Shown: positions 1 through 5,255, counted from the stretch's first letter. The stretch: DNA of 5,255 nt from Spirochaetales bacterium (GCA_016930895.1 JAFGFV010000150.1:1-5255), one strand, 5' to 3'. Translations and numbers: made by a program. Notes: generated from the sequence alone by a model not told the origin.

Positions 1-231
1 AAGACCGAGCACGTGGTCATCGCCCAGGAAGCGGTGAGGCGGGGCGGGGTGGCCTCGGACCTGGCGTCCCTGATCCAGGCGGAAGCCTTCGATCATCTGG
101 ACGCGCCGATCGAGATCGTGGCGGGCAGGAACACGCCGATCCCGTACAACGCCGGCCTCGAGCGAGTCTGCCTGCCCCAGGTCGAGGACATAGCGGCCGC
201 AGTGCGGAGGGCGCTCGGCTATCGTCTGTAG
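1..231 (+). CDS. 2-oxoacid dehydrogenase E1 component, beta subunit (C-terminal fragment; pyruvate/acetoin dehydrogenase type)
   Basis: This is the last 76 residues of a gene that begins outside the window; frame 1 is open from the first base to a TAG at 229-231. The fragment matches the C-terminal transketolase-like domain of E1 beta subunits: a strand ending VVIAQEAVRRGG (residues 5-16), then the acidic/aromatic EAFDHLDAPI segment, IEIVAGRNTPIPYN, and the closing LPQVEDIAAAVRRAL helix. In this family E1 alpha/beta heterotetramers use thiamine diphosphate to decarboxylate a 2-oxoacid, or cleave acetoin, and transfer the acyl group to the lipoyl group of E2 in the cytoplasm. The E2 gene at 1147 is the natural partner. 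The thiamine-binding domain is upstream and unseen, so the substrate cannot be judged. A GTG at 13 is an internal codon, not a start. Family assignment is firm; pyruvate versus acetoin versus branched-chain specificity is open. Confidence 0.9.
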   Translation, partial: KTEHVVIAQEAVRRGGVASDLASLIQAEAFDHLDAPIEIVAGRNTPIPYNAGLERVCLPQVEDIAAAVRRALGYRL

Positions 232-263
232 GCGAGGGGAGCGCTACCCGACACGGCGGCAAG

Positions 264-282
264 CGGATAGGATCGGATAGGA
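264..282 (+). repeat. 9-bp tandem direct repeat in the E1 beta-aldolase gap
   Basis: CGGATAGGA occurs at 264-272 and again at 274-282, a period of 10 bases. The second copy merges into the aldolase Shine-Dalgarno sequence. One helical turn of spacing would suit a protein-binding site, but it could equally be a chance slippage duplication. The remainder of this 58-base gap shows no clear promoter or terminator. Confidence 0.5.
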
Positions 283-284
283 GG
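279..284 (+). promoter_or_regulatory. Strong ribosome binding site for the aldolase gene
   Basis: AGGAGG lies five bases before the ATG at 290. It is the strongest Shine-Dalgarno match in the first half of the window and fixes the aldolase start. It overlaps the second copy of the CGGATAGGA repeat, so anything binding the repeat could also affect translation of the aldolase. Confidence 0.8.
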
Positions 285-289
285 AAACC

Positions 290-1138
290 ATGTCCTGCGT
301 GAACATGAACGCCGTGCTGCCCAAGGCCAAACGCCAGGGATACGCCGTGGGAGCCTTCAACATCCTGGACTACGCTTCCATGCGCGCCGTGGTTCAAGCG
401 GCGCAGGAGCTCACGGCCCCGGTGATCATCCAGACCTCGGTCAAGACCATCCTGCTGTGGGGCTACCGCACGGTCCACGACTGGTACCGTGAGCTGGGTG
501 ACGCCGCCGCGGTACCCGTGGTCCTGCACCTGGACCACTGCAAGGACCTGGAGATCATCCAAACCTGCATCGAGACGGGATGGACTTCGGTCATGATCGA
601 CGCCTCCAGCAAGCCCTTCGAGGAGAATCTCGAGCTGACCTCCAAGGTGGTGGAGATGGCCAGGCTCGCGGGAGTATCCGTGGAAGCGGAGCTGGGGGAG
701 ATCAGCGGAGTCGAGGACGAGCAGGCCGTGGAGGCATCGCGCCTCGCGGACCCGGAAAAGGCGGTTCAATTCTGCAAGCGCGTGGATCTGGACCTGCTGG
801 CCCCGGCCATCGGCACCGCCCACGGAATCTACAAGGGAGAGCCCCACGTCGACTTCGAGCGCATGGACAAGATCGCCCGGGGAACGGGACTGCCGTTGGC
901 CCTGCACGGGGGCACGGGGCTGCCGGACGAGGTGTTCCGGCGGTCCATCAGCCTGGGCTGCGCCAAGGTCAATATCAGCACCTCCCTCAAGCACGTGTTT
1001 ATCGACAGCTTCGAGGCCTACCGCAGCGAGCACCCCCAGGAGTACGAGCCGGTCAAGCTCGTCGCCCACCAGATGGAGGCCCTCAAGCAAAACGTCGCAG
1101 GCTTCGTGAGGCTGTTCGGCAGCCAGGGCAAGGCCTGA
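290..1138 (+). CDS. Class II (metal-dependent) ketose-bisphosphate aldolase, GatY/KbaY-like
   Basis: This 282-residue protein has the usual length for the GatY/KbaY/IolJ branch of class II aldolases, which reversibly split a ketose phosphate into dihydroxyacetone phosphate and an aldehyde using a divalent metal, normally zinc. Visible landmarks are GAFNILDY (21-28), HLDHC (80-84) with probable catalytic Asp82 and metal ligand His83, EAELGEISG (132-140) with Glu134, GTAHG (175-179) with metal ligand His178, LHGGTG (205-210) with metal ligand His206 and a phosphate-binding loop, and KVNISTSLK (226-234). All expected metal and catalytic residues are present. The KVN-x-(S/A)T-x-LK form resembles tagatose-bisphosphate aldolases (KVNVATELK) more than the NIDTDTQ of long-form FbaA, so calling it fructose-bisphosphate aldolase would be an overstatement. 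It lies 58 bases after E1 beta and 8 bases before E2, splitting that pair, which suggests a catabolic role tied to this operon rather than general glycolysis. The exact substrate is unknown. Confidence 0.92.
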   Translation: MSCVNMNAVLPKAKRQGYAVGAFNILDYASMRAVVQAAQELTAPVIIQTSVKTILLWGYRTVHDWYRELGDAAAVPVVLHLDHCKDLEIIQTCIETGWTSVMIDASSKPFEENLELTSKVVEMARLAGVSVEAELGEISGVEDEQAVEASRLADPEKAVQFCKRVDLDLLAPAIGTAHGIYKGEPHVDFERMDKIARGTGLPLALHGGTGLPDEVFRRSISLGCAKVNISTSLKHVFIDSFEAYRSEHPQEYEPVKLVAHQMEALKQNVAGFVRLFGSQGKA

Positions 1139-1142
1139 GGAG
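1137..1142 (+). promoter_or_regulatory. Ribosome binding site for E2, overlapping the aldolase stop codon
   Basis: GAGGAG begins on the second base of the aldolase TGA stop (1136-1138) and ends four bases before the ATG at 1147. This decides the E2 start: the same frame stays open far upstream, but only through the aldolase coding region. The overlap predicts translational coupling of aldolase and E2. The 11-base sequence GAGGAGCGCCA (1137-1147) recurs exactly at 3112-3122 before the kinase gene. Confidence 0.75.
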
Positions 1143-1146
1143 CGCC

Positions 1147-2358
1147 ATGGTCCCGGTGAACATGCCGCAGATCGGCGAGAACATCGAGGTCGGAACGATC
1201 GTGCGCTGGCACAAGCGCGAGGGCGACACCGTGTCCCCCGGCGAGGTGATCCTCACGGTAGAGTCGGAGAAGGCAAGCTTCGACGTGGAGGCTGAGCGCT
1301 CCGGAGTGCTCCTCAAGACTCTCTACCGCGAGGGCGAGCAGGCGGCGGTGCTCGCGCCGGTTGCCTATCTCGGGGAGCCCGGGGAAACAGTGAGCGGGGC
1401 AGATGCCTCCCAGCCTGGGGGCGAGACGGGGACGTCTGCGGCGGCTGCTGCCCCTGGGTATGGGGGTGCCCCCACCGCCAGCCTTGTTTCGAGAGGCGGC
1501 AGACCGTACGCATCTCCCTCCGCCCGGCGCGTGGCTGCCGAGCGCGGGGTGTCCCTGGAGGGGATCGTCGGCAGCGGACCGGGGGGAAGGATCGTGAAGC
1601 AGGACGTGCTTGCCGCCCCGGCGGCTCGTGCCCGTGAGGACACGGGGCGGCGTGCCCGTGAGGACACGGCGGGTCGTGCCCCTGAGGACACGGTGGTCCC
1701 CCTCGAGGGGGTCCGCCGGGTTGCAGCCGAGCGCCTGTCGCTCTCCAGCCGAACCATCCCCCACTTCTACGTGTTCCAGGACGTGGACATGGGGGCGGCG
1801 CTCGCCCTGCGGGACGAGTTGAACCGCGGGCAGGGGGGGCACGTGACCGTGACCGACCTGGTGGCCCACGCCGCGGTCCAGGCGCTCAGGGCGGCGCCGG
1901 GGCTCAACGCCCACGTCGACGACCAGCAAATCACGTTGAAGGGCAGGGTCCAGCTGGGCATCGCCGTGGCCTCCGAGCGGGGGCTGGTCGTGCCCGTGGT
2001 GGCGGACGCGGACGCCCTCCCCCTGCCGGAGCTGGCCCGGCGCGTCGCGGAGGTCGTGGCGGCGGCCCGGCGGGGCCGCCTGGACCCTGCGGCCCGGGGA
2101 AGTTTTACCGTGACCTCCCTGGGGATGTTCGGGGTGCCGGCCTTCCTGCCCCTGATCAATCCTCCGGAGTGCGCCATCCTGGGGGTCGGGGCGGTGCAGG
2201 AGCGCGTGAGCGCCCGCGGCGGTTGGATCGGCGTGCGGCCGGTCATGACCGTGGTGCTCGGCTGCGACCACCGAGCGGTGGACGGCGCGGAAGCCGCCCG
2301 CTACCTGGGGCAGCTCAAGGAGCGGCTGGAGGAACGGCCCGGGGTCGACGGGCCCTGA
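1147..2358 (+). CDS. Dihydrolipoamide acyltransferase, E2 of a 2-oxoacid dehydrogenase complex
   Basis: This 403-residue protein has the full E2 domain order. Residues 1-78 form a single lipoyl domain; the VESEKA motif places the lipoylated lysine at Lys42. An Ala/Gly/Ser-rich flexible linker covers about 82-118. A peripheral-subunit-binding domain covers about 121-155, starting YASPSARRVAAERG and ending GSGPGGRIVKQDVL. A second linker (156-183) carries the eight-residue repeat RAREDT. The catalytic domain (about 184-403) includes IPHFYVFQDVD, FTVTSLGMFG (320-329) and CDHRAVDG (373-380) with catalytic His375 and Asp379. E2 forms the core of the complex and passes the acyl group from E1 through lipoyl-lysine to coenzyme A. 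It pairs with the E1 beta gene at 1-231, although the aldolase lies between them. ATG 1147 is chosen because the lipoyl domain begins there and it has its own ribosome binding site. The domain call is very secure; whether the acyl group is acetyl or something else is not determined. Confidence 0.95.
   Translation: MVPVNMPQIGENIEVGTIVRWHKREGDTVSPGEVILTVESEKASFDVEAERSGVLLKTLYREGEQAAVLAPVAYLGEPGETVSGADASQPGGETGTSAAAAAPGYGGAPTASLVSRGGRPYASPSARRVAAERGVSLEGIVGSGPGGRIVKQDVLAAPAARAREDTGRRAREDTAGRAPEDTVVPLEGVRRVAAERLSLSSRTIPHFYVFQDVDMGAALALRDELNRGQGGHVTVTDLVAHAAVQALRAAPGLNAHVDDQQITLKGRVQLGIAVASERGLVVPVVADADALPLPELARRVAEVVAAARRGRLDPAARGSFTVTSLGMFGVPAFLPLINPPECAILGVGAVQERVSARGGWIGVRPVMTVVLGCDHRAVDGAEAARYLGQLKERLEERPGVDGP
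1461..1474 (+). repeat. G5/C5 inverted repeat inside the first E2 linker
   Basis: TGGGGG (1461-1466) and CCCCCA (1469-1474) are perfect inverted arms separated by TG. GGT at 1457-1459 and ACC at 1474-1476 offer alternative outer pairing. Because the loop is so short, fewer pairs would form in RNA than the arms suggest. It lies in the codons of the low-complexity PGYGGAPT stretch, where protein constraint is weak. No function is evident. Confidence 0.45.
1627..1693 (+). repeat. Three-copy 24-bp in-frame tandem repeat in the second E2 linker
   Basis: A 19-base core, CGTGCCCGTGAGGACACGG, occurs at 1627-1645 and exactly again at 1651-1669; a third copy with one base changed is at 1675-1693. The period is exactly 24 bases, so it encodes an eight-residue repeat: RAREDTGR, RAREDTAG, RAPEDTVV (residues 161-184). 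It lies between the peripheral-subunit-binding domain and the catalytic domain, where linker length is free to vary. The near-identity of the DNA, beyond that of the protein, points to recent duplication by replication slippage. Confidence 0.85.
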
Positions 2359-2385
2359 GCGAGACTGGTACGCGGGGGTGAGGAG

Positions 2386-3096
2386 ATGAAAGCGCTGATC
2401 TTCGACTGCGATGGGGTGCTCGTCGATACCGAGCGCGACGGCCACCGGGTGGCCTTCAACGAGGCTTTCGCCCGCCAAGGCCTGGAGGCCCGGTGGAGCG
2501 TCGAGGAGTACGGCGAGCTGCTGGCCGTCGCCGGGGGCAAGGAGCGCATGCGCCACTACTTCGAGCGCCGCGGGTGGCCTGCCCAGGCGGTTGACCGGGA
2601 CTCCTTCATCCAGGAGCTCCACAAGCTCAAGACCGAGCTGTACATGAAGATCATCGAGGAGGGCCGGCTGCCCTTGCGACCGGGGGTGGCGCGCCTGGTG
2701 GACGAGGCCATCGCCGCCGGACTGGTGCTGGCCATCTGCTCCACCTCGAACGAGCGCGCGGTGCGCACCGTCGCCCGGGTCATGCTCGGGGAGGAGAGGG
2801 TCGGGCACTTCGCTGCCATTCTCGCGGGAGACGTGGTGTCGAAAAAGAAGCCGGACCCGGAGATCTACCTCCTGGCCCGGGACACCCTCCAGGTCGATCC
2901 GCGGGAATGCGTAGTCGTGGAGGACAGCCGCAACGGGCTCCTGTCGGCCAAGGCGGCGGGCATGTGGTGCATCATCACCAAGTCCTGCTATACTGGCGGC
3001 GAAGATTTCGGCGAGGCAGACGCGGTCTACCCCGACCTGGGAGACCCCCCGGACCCCATGGTGAGCGTTCGGGACCTGGAGCGCTTGACAGGGTAG
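2386..3096 (+). CDS. HAD-superfamily sugar-phosphate phosphatase, CbbY/beta-phosphoglucomutase-like
   Basis: This 236-residue protein contains all four HAD motifs: motif I DCDGVLVDT (7-15) with nucleophile Asp7 and acid/base Asp9, motif II around CSTSNE (118-123), motif III lysine in KKKPDPEIY (153-161, probably Lys155), and motif IV VVEDSRNG (177-184) with the metal-binding acidic pair Glu179-Asp180. Residues about 15-90 form the small helical cap; the cap sequence GGKERM (50-55) recalls CbbY proteins, some of which are xylulose-1,5-bisphosphate phosphatases that remove a misformed sugar bisphosphate. The enzyme is cytoplasmic and needs magnesium. Asp9 is compatible with either phosphatase or phosphoglucomutase chemistry; phosphatase is favoured by the CbbY-like cap. 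The gene starts 27 bases after E2 and 28 bases before the kinase. Purine-rich sequence (GGGGGTGAGGAG, 2374-2385) runs directly into the ATG, so its Shine-Dalgarno spacing is unusually tight. The true substrate is unknown; with an aldolase and a kinase beside it, a phosphorylated ketose is likely. Confidence 0.88.
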   Translation: MKALIFDCDGVLVDTERDGHRVAFNEAFARQGLEARWSVEEYGELLAVAGGKERMRHYFERRGWPAQAVDRDSFIQELHKLKTELYMKIIEEGRLPLRPGVARLVDEAIAAGLVLAICSTSNERAVRTVARVMLGEERVGHFAAILAGDVVSKKKPDPEIYLLARDTLQVDPRECVVVEDSRNGLLSAKAAGMWCIITKSCYTGGEDFGEADAVYPDLGDPPDPMVSVRDLERLTG

Positions 3097-3110
3097 GCCT
3101 GCTGCCGCGC

Positions 3111-3117
3111 AGAGGAG
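3111..3117 (+). promoter_or_regulatory. Ribosome binding site supporting a TTG start
   Basis: AGAGGAG ends seven bases before TTG 3125, an ideal distance. No in-frame ATG or GTG lies between this site and the first conserved kinase residues, so the site decides for TTG. Together with the following bases it repeats the GAGGAGCGCCA sequence found in front of E2. Confidence 0.75.
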
Positions 3118-3124
3118 CGCCAGC

Positions 3125-4075
3125 TTGAGCTTCACGGTACTGGCCTACGGGGAGGTGCTCTGGGACCTGCTGCCCACCGGTGCGGTCCTGGGGGGGGCGC
3201 CGTTCAACTTCCTATACCGGGTCCGGACCCTGGGCGACCGGGGCCTGATGGTCAGCCGCCTCGGCCGGGACGAGCTGGGGCGCGAGGCCCTGGGGGTCAT
3301 CCGCGACCTGGGCATGGACACGCGTCACCTGCAGTGGGACCAGGAGCGGCCCACGGGCAGGGTGGAGGTGTCTTTCGACGCCGCCCGCAATCCCCAGTTC
3401 AACATCATCCCGGGCGTGGCTTACGACCATATCGAGCCCACCGAGGCGGCCCTCGAAGCCGCCGCGGGGGCCGACTGCGTGTGCTTCGGCACCCTGATCC
3501 AACGGGGGGCGAGGTCCCGGGACACCCTGGGCAGGCTGCTGGAGGCCTTTCGGGGCCGCCTGGCGATCCTGGACATCAACCTGCGGCCGGAATGCTACAG
3601 CGACCAGACCATCCGGCTCTCCATCGAGCGGGCCGACGTGCTCAAGCTCAACGACGGGGAAGCCGCGGTGCTCGGTCCCCTGTACGGGCTGGGCGGCAAG
3701 TCCCTCCCGGCCATCGCTCGGGGGCTCCTGGAGCGCACCTCGCTCCAGATCGTGGTGGTGACCCTCGGGGAGCGGGGGGCGCTGGCTGCCTCGCGTGACG
3801 GGCAGATGGTCTACCACCCGGGATACGCCGTGGAGCTGGTGGACTCTCTGGGCTCGGGGGACGCCTTTACGGCGGGTTTCGTCCACGCCCTGCTCCGCGG
3901 CCGGCCTTTGGGCAACGCCTGCCGATACGGCAACGCCCTGGGGGCCATGGTGGCGCGACAGGAGGGGGCCACCCGCCCTCTGGATCCTGCGGAGGTGGAG
4001 CCCTTCATGGCCCGGGCCCGCCCGGGACGCGTGGAGGAAACCCTGCGGGAGTTCCTGCTGCCCGACAGCGGCTGA
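3125..4075 (+). CDS. PfkB-family carbohydrate kinase, fructokinase-like (TTG start)
   Basis: This 316-residue protein has the standard length of ribokinase/PfkB kinases, which transfer the ATP gamma-phosphate to a sugar hydroxyl in the cytoplasm. The N-terminus VLAYGEVLWDLLP (5-17) with Asp14, followed by GGAPFN (23-28), is the typical fructokinase sugar-binding start; the segment PQFNIIPGVAYDHI (90-103) is also fructokinase-like. ILDINLRP (148-155) and KLNDGEA (174-180) are conserved core elements, and VVTLGERGAL (211-220) is a typical nucleotide-domain strand. The C-terminal signature reads DSLGSGDAFTAGF (240-252), with catalytic base Asp246 and anion hole 243-246; Ser244 replaces the commoner alanine of GAGD, a mild variation. 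TTG is used because the conserved N-terminus begins at once after it and a good ribosome binding site precedes it. Neighbours suggest it makes the phosphoketose for the aldolase. Fructose is the family default, but a related ketose or sugar acid is possible. Confidence 0.9.
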   Translation: MSFTVLAYGEVLWDLLPTGAVLGGAPFNFLYRVRTLGDRGLMVSRLGRDELGREALGVIRDLGMDTRHLQWDQERPTGRVEVSFDAARNPQFNIIPGVAYDHIEPTEAALEAAAGADCVCFGTLIQRGARSRDTLGRLLEAFRGRLAILDINLRPECYSDQTIRLSIERADVLKLNDGEAAVLGPLYGLGGKSLPAIARGLLERTSLQIVVVTLGERGALAASRDGQMVYHPGYAVELVDSLGSGDAFTAGFVHALLRGRPLGNACRYGNALGAMVARQEGATRPLDPAEVEPFMARARPGRVEETLREFLLPDSG

Positions 4076-4080
4076 CCCCC

Positions 4081-4106
4081 AGGCAGCGCAGGCGCTGGAG
4101 GCAGCG
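4081..4106 (+). repeat. Short repeats in the kinase-transporter gap
   Basis: The 64-base gap contains AGGCAGCG at 4081-4088 and again at 4099-4106. Overlapping the first copy, CAGCGC (4084-4089) and GCGCTG (4092-4097) are inverted arms, giving about a five-pair stem with a four-base loop. No T-run follows, so it does not look like an intrinsic terminator; a small RNA hairpin modulating downstream translation or mRNA stability is conceivable. Confidence 0.4.
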
Positions 4107-4126
4107 GCAGACATGCACTTCCCGGC

Positions 4127-4132
4127 AGGAGG
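4127..4132 (+). promoter_or_regulatory. Ribosome binding site for the transporter gene
   Basis: AGGAGG ends seven bases before ATG 4140. It argues for that start rather than the in-frame ATG at 4113, which lies upstream of the site and has no comparable Shine-Dalgarno sequence. Confidence 0.75.
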
Positions 4133-4139
4133 GCCCGGC

Positions 4140-5255
4140 ATGACGGCGCTCGAGAGGCGGATCCTTTTCTTCTCCTCGGTTGCCCACTTCCTGACCCATT
4201 TCTACATTCTGGTGTTCCCGGCCCTGGTCATGCCCATCAGCCGGGACCTGGGCATGCCGGTCTCCTCGGTGCTGAACATCAGCTTCTGGATGTACCTCCT
4301 GTACGGCCTCCTGGCCCTGGGCTGGGGGTGGCTGAGCGACCACGCCGGACACCGCTGGGCCATGGCTTCCGGCATGATCATCGCGGGGCTCGGCTTCGTG
4401 TCCGCAGGGCTGGTCCGCTCCCCTGGCCTGATCACCGTGTCGTTTGCCCTGGTGGGCGTTGGCTGCTCCGCCTATCACCCCTCTGGGCTCGCCCTGGTCT
4501 CGCAGGGGGTTCGAGAGCGCGGCCGGGCCCTCGGGATCAACGGGATCTGGGGCAACATCGGGATCGCCAGCGTGCCCTTCGTGGTGGGTGCCCTCAACTA
4601 CCTGATGGGCTGGCAGCGGGGCGTGCTGCTGCTGGGAGCCGTCGGCGTGGCGGTGGGCCTGGCCAGCCTGGCCGTGCCCTTTTCCGTGGACAGAGGCCGC
4701 GACCTCAAGAGCGTCGAGAAGCTGGACGACCGGCTGGCGGTGCGCCTGTTCATCGTTTTCTGTTTCGCCGCGATGTTCGCCGGATTCATGTACCGCACCT
4801 TCACCCTGATCCTGCCCGCCCTCCTCGAGGCTCGCCTGGGGAACCTGGCGGCCGCTTTCCGGCAGGTCGTGCTGTCCCGGGCAGGGACCCTGAGGGACAC
4901 GGCCGCCTTCGACACCCTGGTGGCCAACCTGATCGCAACCGGGGTGTACCTGCTGGGGATCGTGGGCCAGGCGGTGGGGGGCAGAGTGGCGGACCGGTAC
5001 AGCCTCAAGTGGGCCTACTTTGCCTTCTTCTGCCTGGCCTTGCCCTTCGTCCTGGCCATGACGGCCTTGAGAAGCTTGTGGCTGGTGCCCGCGGCCGGCA
5101 TGTTCGTGCTGTTTTCCATGGGCATGCAGCCCATCGAGAACAGCTTGGTGGCGTATCTGACGCCGGCCCGGTGGCGATCGGTCGGCTACGGGGTCAAGTT
5201 CACCCTGACCTTCGGGGCGGGCTCCTTCGCGGTCAAGCTGGCCGGCCTGGTCGAG
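4140..5255 (+). CDS. Major facilitator superfamily transporter (3' end outside window)
   Basis: The frame is open for 372 codons and runs off the window. The protein is strongly hydrophobic with membrane spans at roughly 8-32, 44-64, 76-92, 97-119, 136-155, 160-180, 201-226, 262-282, 290-309 and 313-336, then the start of another. The loop after span 2, GWLSDHAGHRW (63-73), is the classic MFS motif between spans 2 and 3, and GGRVADRYSLKW (280-291) is its counterpart in the second half. A charged central loop (183-200) separates the halves. An amphipathic insertion of about 30 residues (230-260) sits between spans 7 and 8. The start HFLTHFY (16-22) and the YHPSG sequence (112-116) recall MFS proteins of the fosmidomycin-resistance/sugar-porter type, but no substrate can be named. 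It is an inner-membrane secondary transporter, and its position after kinase and aldolase suggests uptake of the pathway substrate; export of a product or toxic analogue is the alternative. At least one further span is missing beyond the window. Confidence 0.88.
   Translation, partial: MTALERRILFFSSVAHFLTHFYILVFPALVMPISRDLGMPVSSVLNISFWMYLLYGLLALGWGWLSDHAGHRWAMASGMIIAGLGFVSAGLVRSPGLITVSFALVGVGCSAYHPSGLALVSQGVRERGRALGINGIWGNIGIASVPFVVGALNYLMGWQRGVLLLGAVGVAVGLASLAVPFSVDRGRDLKSVEKLDDRLAVRLFIVFCFAAMFAGFMYRTFTLILPALLEARLGNLAAAFRQVVLSRAGTLRDTAAFDTLVANLIATGVYLLGIVGQAVGGRVADRYSLKWAYFAFFCLALPFVLAMTALRSLWLVPAAGMFVLFSMGMQPIENSLVAYLTPARWRSVGYGVKFTLTFGAGSFAVKLAGLVE

Noticed and set aside
13..231. A small complete gene starting at GTG 13
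   Set aside because: The frame is open to the window edge and the first residues already belong to the conserved E1 beta C-terminal domain, so it is a truncated large gene.
580..1146. Upstream extension of the E2 frame into the aldolase gene, as if a longer fused protein
   Set aside because: The translated extension is a low-complexity Arg/Gly-rich shadow of the aldolase; the lipoyl domain begins exactly at ATG 1147, which has its own ribosome binding site.
1610..1822. Small plus-strand frame with an Arg-rich VRTRG repeat
   Set aside because: It is only the second-frame reading of the 24-bp repeat in the E2 linker, with no ribosome binding site or family resemblance.
1018..3135. Long open frame on the minus strand (705 codons) and another at 17-1090
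   Set aside because: Both lie opposite well-supported plus-strand genes, have no recognisable domains, and have the His/Arg/Gly/Pro-rich composition typical of antisense frames in GC-rich DNA.
4084..4097. Intrinsic terminator between kinase and transporter
   Set aside because: The stem is only about five pairs and no T-run follows; read-through into the transporter is more likely.
4113..4139. Alternative transporter start at ATG 4113
   Set aside because: It is in frame but lies upstream of the only good ribosome binding site (4127-4132) and would add nine non-hydrophobic residues before the first span.

Overview
The window is strongly GC-rich bacterial DNA. Codon third positions are mostly G or C, Shine-Dalgarno sites are good, and all genes lie on the plus strand. 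It looks like the inside of one operon: six genes with gaps of 8 to 64 bases, no convincing terminator, and a gene cut at each edge. The taxon cannot be fixed from the sequence. A high-GC proteobacterium or a relative of the former Deltaproteobacteria would fit, but this is only an impression.

Layout: (1) positions 1-231, the C-terminal end of a thiamine-diphosphate 2-oxoacid dehydrogenase E1 beta subunit; (2) 290-1138, a class II ketose-bisphosphate aldolase, closer in its motifs to GatY/KbaY than to classical FbaA; (3) 1147-2358, a complete E2 lipoyl acyltransferase with one lipoyl domain, a peripheral-subunit-binding domain and a catalytic domain; (4) 2386-3096, a HAD-superfamily phosphatase of the CbbY/beta-phosphoglucomutase-like group; (5) 3125-4075, a PfkB-family sugar kinase resembling fructokinases, with a TTG start; (6) 4140 to the window end, a major facilitator superfamily transporter with no stop codon inside the window.

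The aldolase sits inside what would normally be an uninterrupted E1 beta-E2 gene pair, and a kinase, a phosphatase and a transporter follow. A reasonable but unproven reading is a dedicated catabolic module. The transporter would import a polyol, sugar or sugar-acid-like compound, the PfkB kinase would phosphorylate a ketose, and the aldolase would split the phosphorylated ketose. The E1/E2 complex would then oxidatively decarboxylate a resulting 2-oxoacid (or cleave an acetoin-like diketone or ketol) to an acyl-CoA. The HAD phosphatase would trim or proofread a phosphorylated intermediate. The substrate cannot be read from the sequence. E1 alpha and the E3 dihydrolipoamide dehydrogenase are not in view.

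Small-scale structure includes a three-copy 24-bp in-frame repeat in an E2 linker, a G5/C5 inverted repeat in the other E2 linker, a 9-bp direct repeat running into the aldolase ribosome binding site, and an identical 11-base sequence carrying the ribosome binding sites of E2 and the kinase. No tRNA, rRNA, CRISPR array, insertion sequence or riboswitch was seen. No stretch longer than 64 bases is without a gene.
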